Shown: positions 1 to 6,528, counted from the stretch's first letter. The stretch: DNA of 7,463 bases from Acidimicrobiia bacterium (GCA_009926705.1 RFOJ01000038.1:1-7463); one strand, 5' to 3'. Program-made: numbers and translations. The notes: generated from the letters alone by a model not told the origin.

Positions 1-1
1 C

Positions 2-853
2 GACAACCTGAACCTCGCGTTCGCCCCGAATCTCGACGCAAACGATCGAATCGACTTCGGCACGCTCGCTCCGAAGGCACAGGCTTCGAAGCCCGGTCTT
101 CCGACGATTGCGATTCCCACTACCTCGGGCACCGCATCGGAGACCAACGGTGGTGGCCTCATCACCGACACGCTCACCAACCCCAAGGTGCACCGCAAGC
201 TGACCTTCAGCAACCCGACAGTTGCGCCGGTGGTGATCTTGCTCGACCCGACCTTGACGGTCGGCATGCCATCGCGCGGTACCGCGGCATGTGGCATGGA
301 CGTACTGACGCATGCAATCGAGTGCTACACGTCAGCGAACTCGAACCCGTTCGCCGATGCGCTCGCATTGCACGCGATTCGTCTCACCGGCCAGTGGTTG
401 CCGAAAGCAGTCGCTAATGGAAGCGATCTCGAAGCGCGCGCGCAGATGCAGGTTGCATCGCACCTCGCCGGCCGTGCGTTCTCGTCGGGCCCGCTGCTCG
501 GTCTGGTGCACGCCACGGGTCACCCGATCTCGGGTCAGTTGCACCAGGCGCACGGCCAGACGCTCGCCACCATGCTCCCGCACGTGATGCGCTATAACCG
601 CGACGTGGTGGCGCGCCGCTACGCCGACATCGGCGAAGCGCTCGGCTCGGAGCACGATCCAGAAGCAGGCATCGCCGCAGTAGAGAAGTTGTCGGCGACG
701 GTCGGCACCAACAAGCGTTTGCGCGACCTGGGTGCGACGAGCGACAACATCAATGACCTCACGCAAGATGCGTTGCGCGACCTCATCATCTTGAACACAC
801 CGAAGTACCCGACTCGCGGCGATGTGCACGAGCTCTACGCCCGCGCGTTGTAG
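2..853 (+). CDS. Iron-containing alcohol dehydrogenase, 5'-truncated by window edge
   Basis: This is the C-terminal 283 residues of a group III (iron-activated) NAD(P)-dependent alcohol dehydrogenase, a cytosolic enzyme interconverting alcohols and aldehydes or ketones. Family members are about 380-400 residues, so about 100 N-terminal residues lie left of the window. The frame is open from base 2. Numbering from that codon, PTTSGTASE at residues 39-47 is the family's nucleotide-binding signature. The four metal ligands are all present with FucO-like spacing: D100 and H104 in GMDVLTHAIE, H170 in VHATGH, and H184 in AHGQ. H174 matches the further conserved His. No residue is missing, so the enzyme looks active. 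It ends in TAG only 9 nt from the stop of the convergent Nudix gene. Substrate is not decidable; lactaldehyde, 1,3-propanediol and 4-hydroxybutyrate dehydrogenases all share this fold. Confidence 0.93.
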   Translation, partial: DNLNLAFAPNLDANDRIDFGTLAPKAQASKPGLPTIAIPTTSGTASETNGGGLITDTLTNPKVHRKLTFSNPTVAPVVILLDPTLTVGMPSRGTAACGMDVLTHAIECYTSANSNPFADALALHAIRLTGQWLPKAVANGSDLEARAQMQVASHLAGRAFSSGPLLGLVHATGHPISGQLHQAHGQTLATMLPHVMRYNRDVVARRYADIGEALGSEHDPEAGIAAVEKLSATVGTNKRLRDLGATSDNINDLTQDALRDLIILNTPKYPTRGDVHELYARAL

Positions 854-862
854 TTCGACGCG

Positions 863-1339
863 CTAGGCGGTCAGCTCGCGACGCACGAGTTCGGCGATTG
901 TCGTCCAGTGGGCAGCGAGCCCCGGGTGTAGGTCGTAATCGGCCACGTCGTGCAGAGGCACCCACTCGATGTCGCTCGTCTCGTGATTGGCGGCAAAGAT
1001 GCCAGCGTCATCCTGGGTGAATGCGATGACCGTGTCGTAACGCCAATTGCCATGGTCGTCAGAGAACACCTGCCGTACCTCGAGTCGCGAGTGGTCGACG
1101 CCGACTTCCTCAGCTGCTTCTCGCAGTGCTGCAGCGATCACGTCTTCGTGGGAGTCGCGCGCTCCTCCGGGCAAAGCCCACGTGCCGCCGCCGTGTGTCC
1201 AGCCGGCTCGTAGTTGCAAGAGCACGCTCGGCTGTTCTAAGTCGGTTCGTACGAGCAACAAACCTGCGGCACCGTGCAGACCCCAGTGGGCATGGCCGCA
1301 CTCGCAGCGGATGAAACCGTCGCCGTCGCGGTGCGCCAT
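863..1339 (-). CDS. Nudix hydrolase
   Basis: A 158-residue Nudix-family protein, probably a cytosolic Mg2+-dependent pyrophosphohydrolase of nucleoside diphosphate-X compounds (MutT/ADP-ribose class); the substrate cannot be told. The Nudix box is perfect: G59, E65, R73, E74, E77, E78 and G80 fit GX5EX7REUXEEXGU, and WALPGG precedes it. Ahead of the Nudix core, residues 12-18 read CECGHAH, a compact Cys/His cluster followed by WGLHGAAG; I recall similar N-termini in other actinobacterial Nudix proteins, but metal binding is only a possibility. The ATG at 1337-1339 lies 4 nt after the stop of the upstream MFS gene on the same strand, so the two are probably co-transcribed. I see no Shine-Dalgarno sequence and no good -10 box of its own. 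It converges on the alcohol dehydrogenase with a 9-nt gap. Confidence 0.93.
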   Translation of the reverse strand: MAHRDGDGFIRCECGHAHWGLHGAAGLLLVRTDLEQPSVLLQLRAGWTHGGGTWALPGGARDSHEDVIAAALREAAEEVGVDHSRLEVRQVFSDDHGNWRYDTVIAFTQDDAGIFAANHETSDIEWVPLHDVADYDLHPGLAAHWTTIAELVRRELTA

Positions 1340-1343
1340 GGGC

Positions 1344-2525
1344 TTAGACGTGTGTGGGACTGACGGCCGTATTCCCGCGCGTCAACCAACGTTCGCCTGC
1401 GAGTACTCGTGCACCGACGATGAGCAGCGCCATCACGACGGCCGTAATCGCGAATGTCGTGGTGCGGCCGAGCACCTCGTACGACAAACCCGCGAATGAT
1501 GCAGACACACCGCCGGTCAATGTCTGCGCCCCGCCGAGGAGACCTTGTGCGCCTGCCTGACGCTCTGATGGCGCCACCATGCCGACTGCCACGCCTGCAC
1601 CAGTGACGGTCATGCCGTCATTCAGTGTGTGCACAAGGAAGACAGCCATCAACAGCCACGGCACAGAAAGTGCGCCGTACAAACCCATGCAGGCGGCACC
1701 GAACAACATTCCGAATCCGCCGGCGCGAAAGGGCCCGATGCGTTGCACGAACTTGCCGCCGTACGGCGCCATGAACACCATCGGCAAGACAAATACCGTC
1801 ACGCCGGTGTTCGCCATCCATGTAGGTGCACCGAGGTCGTTCATCATCAGCGCCCACAGTGAGTCGAACGTGCCGATCATGAAGAACACGGCGATGCCGA
1901 TCAGCACGCCGGCGGTGACGGCACGATCTTGCAGCAAGTCGACGGCGAACCGCTCGGTCGGGTGGTCCTCAGCCGGCACCTCGGGGATTGGCATTGCAAA
2001 GATGACGAGGGCGACAGCAGTGAGGACGGTACCAATCACGATGAAGGGCGCCGGTATGCCGAACGGTTCGACGAGGAACGTCGAGACGACCGGACCAGCA
2101 GCGAACCCGCCCACCTCGCACGACAGCACTCGCCCGAGATTGCGGCCGAGATGCTCTTTGTCGCTCACGATGATGACCCGGCGCATTGCCGGCAGCGCGC
2201 AACCAAGGCCAAGTCCTGACAGGAAGCGTGATCCGAGCAACTGCGGCAGAGTGTCGGAGAACGCCATCGCGAAGTTGCCGATGATCGCGAGCGTCAGACC
2301 GACGAAGATCAACTGGCGCGATCGGCCGCGATCTGCCAGCGGAGCGATGGTGAGTTGGGCGAAGAACGAAGTGAAGAATCCGATCGCTATGACGAGACCG
2401 AGCGAGCCCTCGCTGATGCCGAACTGTTCGCGATAGTCGTCGAGCATTGTGAACATCACGCCGTACGCCGACGACTTGACCGCGATGGCGACGAACAACG
2501 CGAGCAACAAACGCTTTCGAGCCAC
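1344..2525 (-). CDS. Major facilitator superfamily transporter
   Basis: A 393-residue polytopic inner-membrane protein of typical MFS length, with hydrophobic segments throughout and a polar central loop near residues 182-200 (EDHPTER) that separates two six-helix halves. After helix 2, PLADRGRSRQ at residues 62-71 is a recognisable form of MFS motif A (G-x-L-A-D-R-x-G-R), a cytoplasmic loop important for conformational change. Charged residues are sparse in the helices, as in drug/metabolite:H+ antiporters, but the substrate is unknown; efflux and uptake are both possible. The start is GTG at 2523-2525. It is favoured because a TAGCCT hexamer lies 6 nt upstream, matching the leaderless pattern of the neighbouring genes. 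The Nudix gene follows after 4 nt. A long open frame on the opposite strand (1579-2436) is a GC-rich shadow. Confidence 0.93.
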   Translation of the reverse strand: MARKRLLLALFVAIAVKSSAYGVMFTMLDDYREQFGISEGSLGLVIAIGFFTSFFAQLTIAPLADRGRSRQLIFVGLTLAIIGNFAMAFSDTLPQLLGSRFLSGLGLGCALPAMRRVIIVSDKEHLGRNLGRVLSCEVGGFAAGPVVSTFLVEPFGIPAPFIVIGTVLTAVALVIFAMPIPEVPAEDHPTERFAVDLLQDRAVTAGVLIGIAVFFMIGTFDSLWALMMNDLGAPTWMANTGVTVFVLPMVFMAPYGGKFVQRIGPFRAGGFGMLFGAACMGLYGALSVPWLLMAVFLVHTLNDGMTVTGAGVAVGMVAPSERQAGAQGLLGGAQTLTGGVSASFAGLSYEVLGRTTTFAITAVVMALLIVGARVLAGERWLTRGNTAVSPTHV

Positions 2526-2531
2526 GGAGCG

Positions 2532-2537
2532 AGGCTA
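2532..2537 (-). promoter_or_regulatory. Predicted -10 box of leaderless MFS-Nudix transcript
   Basis: Read on the minus strand this is TAGCCT, fitting TANNNT. It is followed by 6 nt (cgctcc) and then the GTG start, so transcription would begin at or next to the start codon. No -35 consensus is visible at the usual distance. Confidence 0.5.
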
Positions 2538-2551
2538 CTGAGCACATCTGC

Positions 2552-2557
2552 GACAAT
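2552..2557 (+). promoter_or_regulatory. Predicted -10 box of leaderless aldehyde dehydrogenase transcript
   Basis: GACAAT, one base from TACAAT, sits 6 nt before the ATG at 2564. There is no Shine-Dalgarno sequence in the 38-nt spacer, which it shares with the divergent transporter promoter. No clear -35 element is seen. Confidence 0.45.
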
Positions 2558-2563
2558 GGACGA

Positions 2564-3943
2564 ATGGCAACCGTTGATGTGATCAATCCGTTCGATGGTT
2601 CGGTCGTGGGCAAAGTTCCGCGCGCCGACATTGCTGATTGCTTGAGCGCAGTTGAGCGTGCCGACGCGGCGTTCAATTCATGGCGAGCCACTGCACCGCG
2701 CGCTCGCGCAGAGGTATTGCGCAAGGCGTGGGAGTTGATGATGGCAGAGCACGAGTCTCTTGCACGCACCATCGTGCAAGAGAACGGAAAGGTGCTGGCC
2801 GACGCGAAGGCCGAAGTCACGTACGCGGCAGAATTCTTCCGCTGGTTCAGCGAAGAAGCCGTTCGCATCGACGGCGACTACCGACGCGCGCCGTCTGGAG
2901 CGAACTGGCTGCTCGTATCTCGCCAACCAGTCGGTGTGTCACTGCTCGCGACTCCGTGGAACTTTCCTGCGGCGATGGCTACCCGAAAGATCGGCCCGGC
3001 ACTCGCTGCCGGATGCACCGTGGTGCTCAAGCCGGCGAGCAACACGCCCCTCACCGCCATCGCAATCTGCGAGATCCTCCGTCGAGCTGGCGTGCCCGAC
3101 GGCGTGGTGAACGTGGTCGTGCCCGACCCGTCGGGCCCTGCGGTTTCGGCGATGCTCTCGTCGGGCAAGGTTCGAAAACTGTCGTTCACTGGCTCCACTC
3201 CTGTGGGTTCGTTGCTGCTTGCGCAGGCAGCCGAACGCGTCATCAATTGTTCGATGGAGCTAGGCGGCAACGCACCGCTCGTGGTGTTCGACGATGCCGA
3301 CCTCGATGTTGCAGTCGAAGGATCGATGCTCGCCAAGATGCGCAACGGCGGTGCTGCTTGCACAGCTGCCAATCGGTTCTTCGTGCACGAAAAAATCTAT
3401 GACAAGTTCGTCGACGCATTTACCAAGCGGATGTCAGCCCTCGTGCTGGGTGACGGCCTTGACCCGAGGACGCACGTCGGTCCGCTCGTGTCGCGCAAAG
3501 AGCAAGACCACGTCGCAACGCTCGTCGACGGAGCGGTTGCACAAGGAGCGACGGTGGCATGTGGTGGCAAGCGGGCGGGCGACAACTCGTTCGGCTACCA
3601 CCCGACCGTGCTCACCAACTTGAGGTTTGACGCCGCAATTTTGAAGGAAGAGATCTTCGGGCCTGTTGCCCCGATCGTGCAATTTGCCGACTCCGACGAC
3701 ATCCTTGCGCACTGCAATTCGGTGGAGCACGGCCTCGTGTCGTACGTCTTCACTCGCGACGTCGGCCGCGGGCTGAAGTTCGCTGAAGCACTCGAGACAG
3801 GCATGATCGGTCTGAATCGCGGCCTGGTGTCTGACCCGGCTGCTCCGTTCGGCGGCGTGAAGGCGTCGGGCCTCGGTCGCGAGGGTGGGCACGACGGTCT
3901 GCTGGCCTTCCTCGAAACGAAGTACGTCGCCGGCAACTGGTAG
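2564..3943 (+). CDS. gabD: NAD(P)-dependent aldehyde dehydrogenase, succinate-semialdehyde dehydrogenase type
   Basis: A 459-residue soluble aldehyde dehydrogenase that should oxidise an aldehyde to its acid with NAD(P)+. All catalytic elements are visible: oxyanion Asn N133 in PWNFP, cofactor Lys K156 in VVLKPAS, the FTGSTPVG turn at 208-215, general base E232 in MELGGNAP, nucleophile C266 in GGAACTAANR, and E363/F365 in EEIFGPV. The stretches around residues 121-165 and the C-terminal APFGGVKASGLGREGG (427-442) closely match E. coli GabD as I remember it. This makes succinate semialdehyde to succinate (GABA or 4-hydroxybutyrate breakdown) the best guess, though glutarate semialdehyde or other aldehydes are possible. 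It is somewhat shorter than GabD (482), mainly at the N-terminus. The ATG at 2564 is supported by a -10-like box 6 nt upstream. A hairpin directly follows the stop, so it is probably monocistronic. Confidence 0.88.
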   Translation: MATVDVINPFDGSVVGKVPRADIADCLSAVERADAAFNSWRATAPRARAEVLRKAWELMMAEHESLARTIVQENGKVLADAKAEVTYAAEFFRWFSEEAVRIDGDYRRAPSGANWLLVSRQPVGVSLLATPWNFPAAMATRKIGPALAAGCTVVLKPASNTPLTAIAICEILRRAGVPDGVVNVVVPDPSGPAVSAMLSSGKVRKLSFTGSTPVGSLLLAQAAERVINCSMELGGNAPLVVFDDADLDVAVEGSMLAKMRNGGAACTAANRFFVHEKIYDKFVDAFTKRMSALVLGDGLDPRTHVGPLVSRKEQDHVATLVDGAVAQGATVACGGKRAGDNSFGYHPTVLTNLRFDAAILKEEIFGPVAPIVQFADSDDILAHCNSVEHGLVSYVFTRDVGRGLKFAEALETGMIGLNRGLVSDPAAPFGGVKASGLGREGGHDGLLAFLETKYVAGNW

Positions 3944-3963
3944 GCCCCTCCCGACGAGGTGGC
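3944..3963 (+). terminator. Candidate hairpin terminator after aldehyde dehydrogenase
   Basis: Immediately after the TAG stop, GCCCCTC (3944-3950) can pair with GAGG-T-GGC (3956-3963) as a 7-bp GC-rich stem with one bulged T at 3960 and a CCGAC loop. No U-tract follows, so it would be a U-less terminator or a 3' stabilising hairpin. Confidence 0.4.
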
Positions 3964-3992
3964 AACGGGTAGTCGCCGCGCATTTGCGCTGG

Positions 3993-3998
3993 CACACT
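3993..3998 (+). promoter_or_regulatory. Possible -10 box of leaderless cfa transcript
   Basis: CACACT lies 7 nt before the GTG start at 4006. It departs from TANNNT at the first base only, and has the spacing seen at the other starts here. A short GCGC-ATTT-GCGC inverted repeat (3978-3989) sits just upstream. The purine run AAGAAAG directly abutting the GTG is too close to act as a Shine-Dalgarno site. Confidence 0.35.
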
Positions 3999-4005
3999 AA
4001 GAAAG

Positions 4006-5121
4006 GTGAGCAACGGCGCTCGGAGAATCTGCGTCGACCTGCTGAACGAGGCAGGCGTATCTGTCGGCGGCAGTGAGCCGCATGCCCTGCGTGTGCGCGA
4101 CGAACGGCTGTGGGCACGGGTTATCGCGCAGCGCCAGCTCGGTCTCGGTGAGGCATACATGGAAGGTTGGTGGGACTGCGACCAACTCGACGAGATGCTC
4201 ACGCGAGTGATCTCCATCGACGCCGCCAATCGGATTCCCCTTCGGCCACGCATCGCATGGCACGCACTGCGGTCGACGGTGAGCAACAACCAGACGAAGC
4301 GTCGTGCAGCGAGCAACGCCCAGCGCCACTACGACATCGGCAACGACTTGTACGAGCGAATGCTCGACAAACGAATGATCTACTCGTGCGGCTACTGGCA
4401 GCACGCCGACGACCTCGACAGCGCGCAGGAAGCGAAACTCGATCTGGTGTGCCGAAAACTCGAATTGCAGCCCGGCATGCGAGTGCTGGATATCGGCTGC
4501 GGGTGGGGTGGCTTCCTGCAGTTCGCCGCCGAGCGATACGGCATCATCGGTATGGGGATTTCACCCGCCGTACACCAAGTGTCGAAGGCGCGAGAACGAT
4601 GCGCAGGCTTGCCGATCACCATCGAAGCTGTGGAGTATCGAGACCTGCAAGGAAGCTTCGACAGGATTCTCTCCATCGGAATGCTCGAGCACGTGGGTCC
4701 AAAGAACTTGAAGACCTTCTTCGACACCTGTGACCGCCTGCTTGAGCCTGGTGGCATGATGCTGCACCACACCATCGGATCGACGATCTCCAAGCATCAC
4801 ACCGACCCATTCTTCGACCGGTACATCTTCCCGGGCGGTGTCTTGCCTTCGCTCGCACAGTTCTCGAAGGCCGCCGAACCGAAGTGGGTCATCGAGGATG
4901 TGCACAACTTCGGCCCCGACTACGACCGCACGCTCATGGCGTGGAACGCGAACATCGAGGCACGCTGGAGCGAGATACCGCGCTACGACGAACGATTCCG
5001 TCGCATGTGGCGCTTCTATGTGCTCGGGTCGGCGGCAGGGTTCCGCGCTCGCTCGCTGCAGTTGTGGCAGATCGTCATGCGACGACAGGGTCGTGCGGCG
5101 CGCTACACCGCCGCGCGCTAG
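4006..5121 (+). CDS. cfa: Cyclopropane-fatty-acyl-phospholipid synthase
   Basis: A 371-residue S-adenosylmethionine-dependent enzyme that methylenates cis double bonds of membrane phospholipid acyl chains to cyclopropanes; it acts at the inner face of the membrane. The N-terminal domain (about 1-95) carries LGLGEAYMEGWWDCDQLD, and the methyltransferase domain carries the SAM motif LDIGCGWGG at 161-169. Residues aligning with the bicarbonate-site residues of E. coli Cfa (C139, E239, H266, I268, Y317) are all present as C128, E228, H255, I257 and Y306. The length is close to E. coli Cfa (382), and similarity extends from end to end. The GTG start at 4006 is chosen from the -10-like box 7 nt upstream and because it keeps the full N-terminal domain. 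It lies 62 nt after the aldehyde dehydrogenase, with a hairpin between, so it is probably transcribed separately. Its stop interlocks with that of the convergent DoxX-like gene. Confidence 0.95.
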   Translation: MSNGARRICVDLLNEAGVSVGGSEPHALRVRDERLWARVIAQRQLGLGEAYMEGWWDCDQLDEMLTRVISIDAANRIPLRPRIAWHALRSTVSNNQTKRRAASNAQRHYDIGNDLYERMLDKRMIYSCGYWQHADDLDSAQEAKLDLVCRKLELQPGMRVLDIGCGWGGFLQFAAERYGIIGMGISPAVHQVSKARERCAGLPITIEAVEYRDLQGSFDRILSIGMLEHVGPKNLKTFFDTCDRLLEPGGMMLHHTIGSTISKHHTDPFFDRYIFPGGVLPSLAQFSKAAEPKWVIEDVHNFGPDYDRTLMAWNANIEARWSEIPRYDERFRRMWRFYVLGSAAGFRARSLQLWQIVMRRQGRAARYTAAR

Positions 5122-5507
5122 ACGGTACCTGCGTCGGAGACGACGCTGCGAGAACGACGCGCCAAGGCGACTGCCCACCAGATCATCGGAATCTGAAGCG
5201 GCAGGCGACCATAGGCCACGAGTCGATCGGCGAGCTCACGGTCTCGCCAATCCCACGCCATATAGAGGTTGGCAGGGTAGACCGCCACGAAGAGCGCGGC
5301 GGCCGACCACAGGGCGTAACGACGAGTCTGCTTGACGAGAATGCCGAAGCCAACCAGTAGCTCGGCGACTCCGCTCGCGTAGGTGGCGAATCTCGCCGAG
5401 CCCGGAGCCCATGGCGGCACGATCGCGTCGAAGAAGTCAGGATTCAAGAAGTGCGCAGCACCAGCGACGAGCAGGAATGCAGCGAGTAGTTTCTCAGAGC
5501 GAGTCAT
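5118..5507 (-). CDS. DoxX-like small integral membrane protein
   Basis: A 129-residue hydrophobic protein with four likely transmembrane helices at roughly residues 5-20, 41-58, 64-84 and 99-117. The layout and the motifs AGAAHFLNPDFFDAIVPP (15-32), YASGVAELLVG (43-53) and VAVYPANLYMAWD (74-86) fit the DoxX/MauE-like family. Related proteins have been linked to thiosulfate:quinone oxidoreduction or redox homeostasis, but small stand-alone members like this have no settled role, so no specific function is assigned. The ATG at 5505-5507 has a perfect TANNNT hexamer (TAGTCT) 6 nt upstream. Its TAG stop (5118-5120, minus) overlaps the TAG stop of cfa by two bases. It is divergent from the DUF4916 gene across 51 nt. 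Confidence 0.85.
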   Translation of the reverse strand: MTRSEKLLAAFLLVAGAAHFLNPDFFDAIVPPWAPGSARFATYASGVAELLVGFGILVKQTRRYALWSAAALFVAVYPANLYMAWDWRDRELADRLVAYGRLPLQIPMIWWAVALARRSRSVVSDAGTV

Positions 5508-5513
5508 GCGCGA

Positions 5514-5519
5514 AGACTA
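5514..5519 (-). promoter_or_regulatory. Predicted -10 box of leaderless DoxX-like transcript
   Basis: Read on the minus strand this is TAGTCT, followed by 6 nt (tcgcgc) and the ATG at 5507. No ribosome-binding site lies between them, so the transcript would be leaderless. Confidence 0.5.
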
Positions 5520-5558
5520 GGTCGCGCACGACCGACACCGCTACGACACGACGACGAG

Positions 5559-6095
5559 ATGACCGACCACATCGACACCCGCACCAATTGGCTCGACCCG
5601 CAGCAGCTGGATGCTGTACGTGGGCAGGTGCCGCTCGTCTACGTCGACGCCGTACCAGTGCGCGTCGACGCGATGGGAGTCGTTACGCATGTCGGCATGC
5701 TGCTTCGCCAGGCGCCTGACGGCAGCATCTCGCGCACTGTCGTGTCGGGTCGCGTGCTGCTCAACGAACGAATCCGAGAAGCCCTGTTGCGGCACCTCGA
5801 GAAAGACCTTGGCCCGCTTGCCTTGCCGAAGATTCCGCCCGAGCCGGCGCCATTCACCGTCGTTGAATACTTCCCGGATCCTGCAATCTCTGGTTTCCAC
5901 GACCCGCGGCAGCATGCGGTGAGCCTCGCCTTCGTCGTTCCCGTGTCAGGTGACTGTCACCCGACGCAAGCAGCACTCGACCTTGCTTGGTACACGCCCG
6001 AGCAGGCGGTGAGCGAAGGCGTGCGTCGCGACATGACGAGCGGACACGACCGTTTGATCCGCCTCGCGCTCGCCTCCGTCGGCGTGCTGCCTTGA
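5559..6095 (+). CDS. DUF4916 Nudix-fold family protein with degenerate Nudix box
   Basis: A 178-residue cytosolic protein that I recognise as the actinobacterial DUF4916/Nudix-like family, from WL.....L.AVR..VPLVYVDAVPVRVD near the N-terminus and FHDPRQHAVSLAFVVPV.GDC at 113-133. The Nudix-box position is occupied by residues 64-86: G64 and E70 are kept with correct spacing, but the metal-binding REUXEEXGU segment reads RHLEKDLGP (78-86). The Glu after Arg is His, and the catalytic Glu pair is Lys-Asp. Classical pyrophosphohydrolase activity is therefore doubtful; a binding role or altered chemistry is possible. The first Met (5559) is used because no upstream in-frame start exists. Unlike its neighbours it lacks a convincing -10 box at 6-7 nt; TACGAC (5542-5547) is 11 nt away. 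It is divergent from the DoxX-like gene and convergent with the arginine-tailed protein (39-nt gap). Confidence 0.85.
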   Translation: MTDHIDTRTNWLDPQQLDAVRGQVPLVYVDAVPVRVDAMGVVTHVGMLLRQAPDGSISRTVVSGRVLLNERIREALLRHLEKDLGPLALPKIPPEPAPFTVVEYFPDPAISGFHDPRQHAVSLAFVVPVSGDCHPTQAALDLAWYTPEQAVSEGVRRDMTSGHDRLIRLALASVGVLP

Positions 6096-6134
6096 AGGTT
6101 GCAGCCGAAACAGCCGCAGCGGAATAGCGAAGAT

Positions 6135-6515
6135 TTACTCGGCGACGCGTCGGCGACGCACGGCCCGCGAACGCCGGCGGCCAGGCGGTGGAGCAAACAC
6201 TTCGAGCACCTCGCCATCAGCTTGCTCGAGGGTGAGCGAGATTCCTTTTTCGATGTCTTCGGGTTCAGTCGACGCCTCGATCACCACCGCAGGTTCTTCT
6301 TTGGGTTTTCGACCCAGCAGACGGTCGAACACCACCATGCCGCCGGCCAGCATCGCTCCGACGGTGCCGTAGCGCTGGGCCGCACGACGCACCATCTGGG
6401 CATCTTCGGGCAGGTTCGGCTCGGCGGGAGCGCTGTCCGTTTGCTCGCCGTCGAATTGGTCACCGACCGGTGAGGTGGTGCCCGGTGGTTCGTCGCCAGG
6501 GGGAGTCGTCGTCAC
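6135..6515 (-). CDS. Hypothetical protein with acidic N-terminus, short hydrophobic segment and Arg-rich tail
   Basis: I do not recognise this 126-residue protein. Residues 1-40 are low-complexity, rich in Pro, Thr, Asp and Glu, and look disordered. Residues 50-68 (YGTVGAMLAGGMVVFDRLL) form a mildly hydrophobic, Gly-rich segment, possibly a single membrane helix or an amphipathic helix. Residues 69-110 are charged, with alternating hydrophobics (VVIEAS, ISLTL, EVLEVF) suggesting beta strands. The tail 112-123 holds eight Arg, a candidate nucleic-acid- or lipid-binding patch. The GTG at 6513-6515 is preferred over a GTG at 6609-6611 (158 residues). TAGGTT lies 7 nt before the former, and the extra 32 residues would run over the dyad-containing spacer. 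It is divergent from the nei-like gene; any functional link is unproven. That it is a real gene rests on its strong compositional structure and on the absence of a competing gene here. Confidence 0.7.
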   Translation of the reverse strand: MTTTPPGDEPPGTTSPVGDQFDGEQTDSAPAEPNLPEDAQMVRRAAQRYGTVGAMLAGGMVVFDRLLGRKPKEEPAVVIEASTEPEDIEKGISLTLEQADGEVLEVFAPPPGRRRSRAVRRRRVAE

Positions 6516-6522
6516 GCCACAC

Positions 6523-6528
6523 AACCTA
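6523..6528 (-). promoter_or_regulatory. Predicted -10 box of leaderless hypothetical-protein transcript
   Basis: Minus-strand TAGGTT is followed by 7 nt (gtgtggc) and the GTG at 6515. It fits TANNNT and decides the start choice for this gene. Confidence 0.45.

Noticed and set aside
1579..2436. 285-codon open frame on the plus strand
   Set aside because: It lies wholly antisense to the MFS transporter, and its product has no recognisable domain and a biased Pro/Thr/Ser/Arg composition. It is a GC-rich shadow frame.
1969..2868. 299-codon open frame on the minus strand
   Set aside because: It overlaps the MFS gene in another frame and the ALDH gene antisense, and is rich in Arg, Ser and His with no domain. 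The MFS and ALDH frames are unambiguous.
3978..3989. GCGC-ATTT-GCGC inverted repeat upstream of cfa
   Set aside because: The arms are only 4-5 bp in GC-rich DNA and expected by chance. Not called as an operator.
3434..4117. 227-codon minus-strand frame spanning the ALDH-cfa junction
   Set aside because: It is antisense to two well-supported genes and has no family features. It also crosses the intergenic spacer with its hairpin and promoter.
5525..5572. GAC/CGA-rich stretch between the DoxX-like and DUF4916 genes
   Set aside because: The repetition is irregular with no fixed unit or spacing, so it is not a tandem repeat or origin-type iteron array.
6086..6105. Possible hairpin GCTGC...GCAGC around the DUF4916 stop codon
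   Set aside because: Only a 5-bp stem with a 10-nt interior and no U-tract. It overlaps the coding end and is not strong enough to call a terminator.
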